From Nitrospirota bacterium (GTDB taxonomy: Bacteria; Nitrospirota_A; Leptospirillia; Leptospirillales; Leptospirillaceae): 6,245 bases of DNA. Shown here piece by piece: positions 1 to 4,051 of the stretch; the first letter of the stretch is position 1; each line of letters opens with the position of its first letter. The translations under genes were made by a program, and so were the position numbers. The stretch lies in NCBI GenBank assembly GCA_021795275.1, contig JAJYPO010000133.1:1-6245 (forward strand), in the 5' to 3' direction. Under the pieces are notes generated by a model that was not told where the DNA came from, searched no databases, and saw nothing but the letters and a program-made list of their open reading frames with translations.

Positions 1-1
1 G

Positions 2-877
2 GGAAGCCTTCTTCCACTGGCTGTCAGGGGGGCTCGGCTCCGCCCGATCACCTACGAGAACCTCCACCGGTCGGCCCAGGTCAAATCCGCCATTCTTCTT
101 GCGGGACTCTCCGCAAGCGGTCCCACTACGGTGCTCGAGGAGGTTCGGACCCGCGACCACACGGAACGCCTCCTTCCCCGATTCGGAGGCCGGGTCGAGG
201 TTCGGGATGGCCGTGTGACGGTGTGGCCCTCTACGCTCGCCGGAGCGGAGATCGCCGTTCCGGCAGACATCTCCTCGGCCGCCTTCTTCATCGCACTGGC
301 CCTTCTCGCCCAGGGATCACGTCTGACCCTCTGCGGGGTGGGGCTCAATCCGACCCGAACCGCGTTTCTGGACATTCTCGCGCTCATGGGCGCCGCGATC
401 GACATCCGGCCCGATCCCGCGGGGGAGGGGGGAGAGCCCTTCGGGACCCTCGAAATCACCTTCGGGGAGCTTTCGGCCTGTTCCGTCCCTCTGTCGATGA
501 TCCCCTCGGCCATCGACGAGATCCCCATTCTGGCCGTACTGGCGGCCTTCGCCCAAGGAAGGACCGAGATCCGGGGGGCCGGTGAGCTCCGGGTCAAGGA
601 GTCCGACCGGATCGCGGCCATGGTTTCCGCCCTCCGCACGGTCGGAGTCGACGTCGAAGAATTTCCCGACGGACTGGCGGTTATAGGAGAAGGTCCGGAC
701 CGAAGGCTCAAAGGAGGGCGGATCGACAGCCATCACGACCACCGGATCGCGATGGCCATGGCGGTTATGGGGACCCGGCTTCCCCCGGGCGAGTCCCTCC
801 TGATCACGGGAACGGACTTTGTGGAGACCTCATTCCCCGGCTTCCCCGACCTTTTCAATGCGGTGGTCCACCGGTGA
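2..877 (+). CDS. aroA: EPSP synthase (3-phosphoshikimate 1-carboxyvinyltransferase), C-terminal two thirds, class II type
   Basis: AroA transfers the enolpyruvyl group of phosphoenolpyruvate to shikimate-3-phosphate, the sixth step of cytosolic aromatic amino acid (shikimate) biosynthesis. The reading frame is open from base 2 with no start, so the gene is cut by the window edge; 291 residues remain of a family usually 420-450 long. Visible in fragment numbering: LRPITYE (13-19), SAQVK (24-28) followed by a hydrophobic LLAGL helix, RDHTE (51-55), NPTR (116-119), IDEIP with the likely catalytic Asp at 172, KESDR (199-203) and DHRIAMAMA (from 246). The end VETSFPGFP is typical of the family. 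SAQxK, RxHxE and NxTR are motifs described for class II (CP4-like) enzymes; the GDK motif and the glyphosate-selectivity site would lie upstream of the window. The stop overlaps the GTG start of cmk by 4 bp, which indicates translational coupling. Confidence 0.97.
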   Translation, partial: GSLLPLAVRGARLRPITYENLHRSAQVKSAILLAGLSASGPTTVLEEVRTRDHTERLLPRFGGRVEVRDGRVTVWPSTLAGAEIAVPADISSAAFFIALALLAQGSRLTLCGVGLNPTRTAFLDILALMGAAIDIRPDPAGEGGEPFGTLEITFGELSACSVPLSMIPSAIDEIPILAVLAAFAQGRTEIRGAGELRVKESDRIAAMVSALRTVGVDVEEFPDGLAVIGEGPDRRLKGGRIDSHHDHRIAMAMAVMGTRLPPGESLLITGTDFVETSFPGFPDLFNAVVHR

Positions 878-1548
878 GCGGTCTCCGGATCGAGGCCGTC
901 GCGATCGACGGCCCGGCAAGCTCCGGGAAGTCCACCCTGGCCCGAGAGGTGGCCCGACGCCTGGGATTCATCTTCCTCGACACCGGATCGCTCTACCGCG
1001 CCGCAGCCCTCGCTCTTCTTTCGGCCGGGGCCGTCCGCATGGCCGAAGACGATCCTGAGGTCGTGCGGATCCTCTCGTCCCTCGACATCTCTGTTCGTCC
1101 CGATCCTTCGGGAGCCCGGGTCTTCATCGGGGGTCTCGACGTGACCGACCATCTCCGGAGCGAGGAGGTGGGGAGCCTGGCCTCCCGCATCTCCGCCTGG
1201 CCCCGCGTCCGAAAGGCACTCTTCGATCTCCAGCGCAGACTCGCCCTGGAGGGCAGGATCGTCATGGACGGACGGGACATCGGAACGGTGATCCTTCCGG
1301 AGGCCCGCCTCAAGATCTTTCTGGTGGCCGATCCCGAGATCCGGGCCCGGCGGCGACAGAAGGATCTCGAGGACCGGGGAGACCGTCGTCCCCTGGACAC
1401 CATACTGGCAGACATTCTCGACCGGGACCGCCGCGACCGGGACCGCCCTATTTCGCCTCTGGTTCCGGCTCCGGACGCCCTCCATCTCGATACCTCCCGG
1501 CTCACGATCGATGAAGCGGTAAAATGGATCGTCGACCATTACCGTTAA
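874..1548 (+). CDS. cmk: cytidylate kinase (CMP/dCMP kinase)
   Basis: Cytidylate kinase phosphorylates CMP and dCMP with ATP in the cytosol, recycling nucleotides from RNA and phospholipid turnover. The 224-residue product matches the usual 220-230 length. Visible motifs are the P-loop GPASSGKST (13-21), the substrate-side LDTGSLYRA (35-43), the inserted CMP-binding domain including LDVTDHLRSEEVG, the DGRDIGT loop (about 132-138), and the LID-like segment ADPEIRARRR followed by RDRRDRDRPISPL, which carries the family's conserved arginines and aspartates. The GTG at 874 is chosen because it places the P-loop about 12 residues in, as in the family, and forms a GTGA overlap with the aroA stop. 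The aroA-cmk pairing is common in bacteria. The gene looks intact. Confidence 0.97.
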   Translation: MSGLRIEAVAIDGPASSGKSTLAREVARRLGFIFLDTGSLYRAAALALLSAGAVRMAEDDPEVVRILSSLDISVRPDPSGARVFIGGLDVTDHLRSEEVGSLASRISAWPRVRKALFDLQRRLALEGRIVMDGRDIGTVILPEARLKIFLVADPEIRARRRQKDLEDRGDRRPLDTILADILDRDRRDRDRPISPLVPAPDALHLDTSRLTIDEAVKWIVDHYR

Positions 1549-2216
1549 TTCCCCCTCCGGGGACGATCTGGCCAGCGTCCTTCTACCGACTTTTCCGGAT
1601 CCTGGCAGCCGGCGTCTTCCGCACCGCCCTTCCCGTGACCCTCTCGGGCCTCGAGCATCTTCCCTCCTCCGGAGGGGTGATCGTGGCCTCCAACCACCTC
1701 TCCCTCCTCGACGTTCCCCTCCTGGGATACGCCATTCCCAGGGAGTCGCGCTTTCCCGCCAAGCCCGAACTCTTCGCGAATCCCCTTCTCGCGCGATTTC
1801 TCCTCTCTCTCGGCGGTTTTCCCATTGCGCGGGGGGAGGGGGACCGGAAGGCCCTCTCTTTTTCCGAGGAGGTTCTCCGCCAGGGCGGGGTCCTGGGGAT
1901 TTTTCCCGAAGGAACCCGATCCCGGAATGGAGAGCTTCGTCCCTTTCACCGGGGGGTGGCCCTTCTGGCCATGGGTGCGGGGGTTCCCATCGTCCCGGCC
2001 GCAATCGCGGGAACCGACCGGAGCCTTCCCCCTGGGGCCGGATATCCCCGCTTCGCCCGGCTGACCGTCACCTTCGGCCCTCCAGAATGGCCCGCTCCGC
2101 CTTCTTCCGACCCGGTCGAAAAAAAGTCCGAAAGCCTGAAGCTCGTCGCGCGCGTCCATGAGGGGGTCCGGGTGCTCCTGGCCGCCACTCAAACCGGCGA
2201 CGGGACTCCGCGATAG
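1524..2216 (+). CDS. plsC: 1-acyl-sn-glycerol-3-phosphate acyltransferase (PlsC/LPLAT family)
   Basis: This enzyme acylates lysophosphatidic acid to phosphatidic acid at the inner face of the cytoplasmic membrane during phospholipid synthesis. The 230-residue product shows all four family blocks: motif I NHLSLLD with the catalytic H-X4-D pair His58/Asp63, motif II GGFPIARG (97-104), motif III FPEGTRSRNG (127-136), and motif IV VPIVPAAIAGT. The N-terminal stretch around residues 20-38 is hydrophobic and could form the membrane-contacting helix. The chosen ATG lies inside the end of cmk, a 25-bp overlap; only a weak purine run precedes it, and no later in-frame ATG lies before motif I, so coupling to cmk translation is likely. 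cmk-plsC adjacency is seen in many bacteria. The precise acyl acceptor cannot be read from sequence. Confidence 0.93.
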   Translation: MDRRPLPLIPPPGTIWPASFYRLFRILAAGVFRTALPVTLSGLEHLPSSGGVIVASNHLSLLDVPLLGYAIPRESRFPAKPELFANPLLARFLLSLGGFPIARGEGDRKALSFSEEVLRQGGVLGIFPEGTRSRNGELRPFHRGVALLAMGAGVPIVPAAIAGTDRSLPPGAGYPRFARLTVTFGPPEWPAPPSSDPVEKKSESLKLVARVHEGVRVLLAATQTGDGTPR

Positions 2217-2233
2217 AGGGGCGCACCCCTTTT
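2215..2233 (+). terminator. possible short intrinsic terminator after plsC
   Basis: Directly at the plsC stop, AGGGG (2217-2221) pairs with CCCCT (2226-2230) across a CGCA loop, and TTTT follows (2230-2233). Two outer pairs (A-T and G-T) can extend the stem. The stem and T tract are both short, so it may be weak or partial, but it sits where the aroA-cmk-plsC operon should end. Confidence 0.4.
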
Positions 2234-2273
2234 GAACCGGGGAGGGGAGATCATGGATTTGGGAGCATTTCCG

Positions 2274-2282
2274 TGCTAGATT
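2274..2282 (+). promoter_or_regulatory. candidate extended -10 promoter for the MNT/HEPN module
   Basis: TG-C-TAGATT matches an extended -10 (TGN followed by 4 of 6 consensus bases), about 50 bases before the GTG of the nucleotidyltransferase gene. No convincing -35 box is seen at 16-18 bp. It is the best candidate in the 2234-2333 gap, but short matches like this arise by chance. Confidence 0.25.
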
Positions 2283-2333
2283 GGCTTCAATAGACACACA
2301 TGCCCCCCCTCCCTTGCGACCCCGGATCTCATC

Positions 2334-2615
2334 GTGCGCATCCGGGAAACCGTGGCGCGCAATCTTCCGGGGATTTCCTGCCGGCTGTATCTGTTCGGAT
2401 CCAGAGTCCGAGGGCGGGCGACGAGCCGGTCCGATTACGATCTGGGGATCCTGGCCGACTGCGTCCTGCCCCTTCCGACAATGGACCGGATCCGGGAAGA
2501 CCTGGAGACGCTGCCCATCCTCCAGCGCATCGACCTCGTCGATCTTTCGGCCGCGGACCCGGCTTTCGTCGCGGCCGCCCTCAGAACAAGCCAACTCCTC
2601 AATGAACGCAGATAG
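2334..2615 (+). CDS. minimal nucleotidyltransferase (MNT) antitoxin, MntA-like
   Basis: Minimal nucleotidyltransferases pair with HEPN proteins in toxin-antitoxin modules; in the characterised MntA-HepT system the MNT neutralises the HEPN RNase by adding AMP units to a tyrosine. The 93-residue product has the core pol-beta fold signature GSX10DXD: Gly22-Ser23 in LFGSRVRG, then Asp34 and Asp36 in SDYDLG. A third acidic position lies in RIDLVDL (Asp67 or Asp70). All three catalytic acids therefore appear present, so the enzyme is probably active. The GTG at 2334 is the only good start in frame after a stop at 2277-2279 and puts the GS motif at the usual distance from the N terminus, though no strong Shine-Dalgarno precedes it. 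It overlaps the downstream HEPN gene by 14 bp, the same order as HI0073-HI0074. Confidence 0.9.
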   Translation: MRIRETVARNLPGISCRLYLFGSRVRGRATSRSDYDLGILADCVLPLPTMDRIREDLETLPILQRIDLVDLSAADPAFVAAALRTSQLLNERR

Positions 2616-2997
2616 CTTCCGCTCCCTGGTGGATACCTATGAACGGGCGGTCGGCCGACAGTCGGAGGCCCTGGACCAACCCCAAAACTCCTTCCTGCGT
2701 GATTCGGCCATCCAGCGATTCGAGTTTACCTTCGAATTCGCCTGGAAAGTCTTGAAAGAATTCCTCTCCCTCCAGGGCCTCGAGGCGCGATCTTCCCGCG
2801 CCGCGATCCGGGGCGTCTTCGAGGTGGGGCTCATCCCCGAGGACGACCGGTGGCTCGGCCTTCTCGAACTCAGGAACCTGGCATCCCACACCTACGATGA
2901 GATCCTTGCGGATCGCCTCTATGCGGAGTTCCCCGGAGCCCTGCGCCTCTTTCGGACTCTTCTGCTCCGGATCCGGGAAGAGCTGACTACCCTCTGA
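2602..2997 (+). CDS. HEPN-domain toxin / nucleotidyltransferase substrate-binding protein, HI0074 family (HepT-like)
   Basis: The 131-residue, all-helical product belongs to the HI0074-type HEPN family, partner of the preceding MNT. Visible: the early helix SAIQRFEFTFEFAWKVLKEF (35-54), typical of HI0074 proteins, and RNLASHTY at 91-98. The latter is an R-X4-H-X-Y motif, in which Arg91 and His96 are the expected RNase residues and Tyr98 the expected AMPylation site of HepT toxins. The family acts as dimers that cut RNA and form a complex with MNT. ATG 2602 lies inside the end of the MNT gene in another frame and lacks a clear Shine-Dalgarno, so translation is probably coupled, keeping antitoxin and toxin levels linked. 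Identity is secure; toxicity is inferred from the motif. Confidence 0.9.
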   Translation: MNADSFRSLVDTYERAVGRQSEALDQPQNSFLRDSAIQRFEFTFEFAWKVLKEFLSLQGLEARSSRAAIRGVFEVGLIPEDDRWLGLLELRNLASHTYDEILADRLYAEFPGALRLFRTLLLRIREELTTL

Positions 2998-3044
2998 TCC
3001 GGATCTCCATGGCCTTTTCTCTTCCCTGATCCCCTTTCTCCGGG

Positions 3045-3050
3045 TACAAT
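3045..3050 (+). promoter_or_regulatory. candidate -10 box
   Basis: TACAAT matches the sigma70 -10 consensus at 5 of 6 positions and is in an AT-richer spot of an otherwise GC-rich gap. At 17 bp upstream the hexamer TTCCCT (3022-3027) is a poor -35. If used, transcription would begin about 3057 and run through the stem-loop at 3061-3081, the TnpB remnant and the GGDEF gene. Confidence 0.28.
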
Positions 3051-3060
3051 CGATGGGAAG

Positions 3061-3081
3061 AGGGACGGCCGCGACGTCCCT
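3061..3081 (+). repeat. stem-loop (7-bp inverted repeat)
   Basis: AGGGACG (3061-3067) is a perfect inverted repeat of CGTCCCT (3075-3081) around a 7-base loop. No T tract follows, so it is not a standard terminator. It could be a leader structure of the transcript from the nearby -10 candidate or, less certainly, the left-end hairpin of the decayed IS200/IS605-type element. Confidence 0.4.
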
Positions 3082-3146
3082 GAGGGAAAACTTAGGAAAG
3101 CGACTGCGGACCACGGAGGAGGATCGGTTGAAGGAGTCCGGAGAAC

Positions 3147-3328
3147 ATGACGGGCGGCCGCCTGGTCCGGGTCGATCCCCGGAACACGAGCCGGACCTGC
3201 TCCGCCTGCGGCCACGTGTCTCCGGAAAATCGGAAAACGCCGATGCGAATGCGGCGAAAAATATTCTCGGGGCCGGGCAAGCCCGTAGCGCCTGTTCGGA
3301 GGCGAAAACCTCCGAGTCGGCGGCCTGA
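3147..3328 (+). pseudogene. TnpB (IS605 OrfB / IS1341-type RNA-guided nuclease) C-terminal remnant, frameshifted
   Basis: Intact TnpB proteins are about 350-450 residues with a RuvC nuclease split by a zinc finger. Here only the end is left. From 3150, frame 3 reads GGRLVRVDPRNTSRTCSACGH then VSPENRK, the family's signature first zinc-knuckle half (CSAC). At about 3225-3235 the similarity jumps to frame 2, which continues NADANAAKNILGAG with the RuvC-III aspartate and runs to TGA 3326-3328. The roughly 15-residue segment normally between them, including the second CXXC, is missing, so a small deletion has removed it and shifted frame. CGGAAAAT and CGGAAAAC copies lie next to each other at the junction and may mark slippage. 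RuvC-I and RuvC-II are gone, so no nuclease can be made. Confidence 0.88.
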
Positions 3329-3385
3329 CCTTTCAGGCCCGCCGATCCATCCCCGTTTTCAGTCCGGGGAGTTGGCAGGAAGGAA

Positions 3386-3407
3386 TCCCCTTCGTTCACG
3401 GAGGGGA
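3386..3407 (+). repeat. right-end hairpin of the IS200/IS605-type element
   Basis: TCCCCTTCG (3386-3394) pairs with CGGAGGGGA (3399-3407) around TTCA. It is preceded by GGAA and followed by GGACGTCAA, the arrangement usual at right ends recognised as single-stranded hairpins by TnpA of this group. Confidence 0.7.
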
Positions 3408-3410
3408 GGA
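3402..3410 (+). promoter_or_regulatory. transposon-derived ribosome binding site of the GGDEF gene
   Basis: AGGGGAGGA ends 9 bases before ATG 3420. The purine run belongs to the right end of the transposon, and its first half is paired in the terminal hairpin while AGGA is exposed. Initiation may therefore depend on opening that hairpin. Confidence 0.55.
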
Positions 3411-3419
3411 CGTCAACTG

Positions 3420-4004
3420 ATGGAAGAGCTGGCCCTCAGGGCGGCCTTCGCCATCGACCGGATCCGTCTTCTGGCCAGGCTGGAGGATCTGTCGGTCCAT
3501 GATCCCCTGACCGGACTCCTGAACCGGAGGGGGATGGGACTCGCCATGACTTCCTTTCTCGCATCGGTCGAACGGCGAAAGGCCCTGGGTCTCGTGGGGA
3601 TCCTCGACCTCGACGACTTCAGGCCTGTCAACGACACCTATGGACATGCCGCCGGAGACCGTCTCCTTGTCGAGATTTCCGGGAGGCTCCGGGAGACGCT
3701 TCGGGAGAGCGACCTGGTGGGGCGCCTTGGAGGAGACGAGTTCGTGGTGGTGGCCGAGATTCCGGACAGGGCCCATCTGCCGGCCCTGATTGAGCGCCTC
3801 TCCCGATCTTTCGAAACTCCCTACCGCCTTCCCGAGGGATCGGGTGTCCGCCTTTCGGTGGGTGTGTCCTTGGGAGCAATCCTCTTTCCGGAGAGCAAGG
3901 ACGACCCGGACCTCCTGCTCCGTCACGCCGACCTGGCCCTCTACGAGATCAAGCGTCTCAAGGGCCATCGAACCGTCTGGTGGAAGCTTTGGGAGAAAGG
4001 CTGA
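3420..4004 (+). CDS. GGDEF-domain diguanylate cyclase, 5'-truncated (GAF tail plus catalytic domain)
   Basis: Diguanylate cyclases join two GTP into cyclic di-GMP, a second messenger for biofilm and motility control. From ATG 3420 the product is 194 residues. Residues 2-22 (EELALRAAFAIDRIRLLARL) resemble the last helix and linker of a GAF sensor domain. The catalytic domain follows: DPLTGLLNRRG (28-38), metal-binding DLDDF (63-67), NDTYGHAAGD (71-80) and an intact GGDEF signature (104-108). RESD (95-98), exactly five residues before GGDEF, is the product-inhibition I-site. The domain closes with ADLALYEIKR. The sensor and dimerising part is missing because the frame meets the transposon right end just upstream. 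Activity without dimerisation is uncertain. The same frame is open back to 3147 through transposon sequence, so a longer chimeric start cannot be excluded. Confidence 0.88.
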   Translation: MEELALRAAFAIDRIRLLARLEDLSVHDPLTGLLNRRGMGLAMTSFLASVERRKALGLVGILDLDDFRPVNDTYGHAAGDRLLVEISGRLRETLRESDLVGRLGGDEFVVVAEIPDRAHLPALIERLSRSFETPYRLPEGSGVRLSVGVSLGAILFPESKDDPDLLLRHADLALYEIKRLKGHRTVWWKLWEKG

Positions 4005-4010
4005 TAGAAT
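4002..4010 (+). promoter_or_regulatory. candidate extended -10 promoter
   Basis: TG-A-TAGAAT matches the extended -10 element (TGN plus 5 of 6 TATAAT bases). It overlaps the TGA stop of the GGDEF gene and lies 41 bases before ATG 4052. No good -35 box is visible, which extended -10 promoters tolerate. It could drive the 442-aa gene and the SprT-like gene separately from the cyclase. Confidence 0.35.
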
Positions 4011-4038
4011 TCAGCCTGGGGCGGAGCCGAGCGAGCAG

Positions 4039-4044
4039 AGGAGG
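4039..4044 (+). promoter_or_regulatory. strong Shine-Dalgarno of the 442-aa gene
   Basis: AGGAGG inside the longer purine run AGAGGAGGGG lies 7 bases before ATG 4052. This decides the start in favour of 4052 over the in-frame ATG at 3980, which lies inside the GGDEF gene. Confidence 0.75.
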
Positions 4045-4051
4045 GGAAACC

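Larger units (their letters stand above)
2998..3146. other. intergenic gap between the HEPN gene and the transposon remnant
   Basis: No convincing protein is encoded here in any forward frame and no recognisable upstream TnpB sequence remains. The stretch contains a TACAAT hexamer (3045-3050) and a stem-loop at 3061-3081. The left part of the transposon and the missing 5' half of the diguanylate cyclase gene are both absent from this interval. Confidence 0.6.
3147..3416 (+). mobile_element. decayed IS200/IS605-IS1341-type element (TnpB remnant plus right end)
   Basis: The interval holds the C-terminal scrap of a tnpB gene followed by a run of hairpins. It ends in GAATCCCC, a stem-loop, GGGGAGGACGTCAA, a pattern typical of right ends of this transposon group. 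No tnpA and no clear left end remain. The right boundary is placed after CAA (3414-3416) because the downstream sequence then continues as a plausible GAF-GGDEF reading frame from CTG ATG. The left boundary is unknown; 3147 is simply where TnpB similarity becomes visible. Confidence 0.78.
3296..3416 (+). ncRNA. candidate omegaRNA (right-end RNA) region of the TnpB element
   Basis: Four stem-loops follow each other. 3296-3302 pairs with 3309-3315 (7 bp, CGAAAA loop). 3317-3328 pairs with 3333-3345 (12 bp with one bulged C at 3340, CCTT loop). 3351-3355 pairs with 3365-3369 (5 bp). 3386-3394 pairs with 3399-3407 (9 bp including one G-T, TTCA loop). The run ends in AGGACGTCAA. In known TnpB systems the guide RNA scaffold starts within the tnpB 3' end and ends at the transposon right end, so position, order and end sequence all fit. 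The guide would be copied from 3417 onward, the first codons of the GGDEF gene. Whether it is still transcribed is unknown. Confidence 0.5.

Noticed and set aside
733..2594. Very long open frames on the minus strand (733-2004 and 1545-2594)
   Set aside because: They lie opposite well-identified cmk and plsC, have Arg/Gly/Pro-rich composition without recognisable motifs, and are the usual product of strong codon bias in GC-rich DNA.
2281..2601. Upstream extension of the HEPN frame
   Set aside because: It overlaps the MNT gene, which has clear catalytic motifs in another frame; the HEPN family begins near the ATG at 2602.
2996..3005. GATCCGGATC palindrome after the HEPN stop as a terminator or operator
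   Set aside because: It is only ten bases with no loop or T tract, and similar GATC/CCGG-rich words recur throughout the window.
3053..3150. Possible protein start at ATG 3053 reading into the TnpB tail
   Set aside because: The frame joins the true TnpB frame only after about 3230; residues before that show no TnpB similarity, so it is a chance open frame.
3045..3150. Cyclic di-GMP riboswitch upstream of the GGDEF gene
   Set aside because: The stem-loop at 3061-3081 stands alone; the conserved GEMM core sequences and second helix were not found.
3980..4051. Earlier ATG for the 442-aa protein
   Set aside because: It lies inside the GGDEF coding sequence and lacks a Shine-Dalgarno, while ATG 4052 has AGGAGG at ideal spacing.
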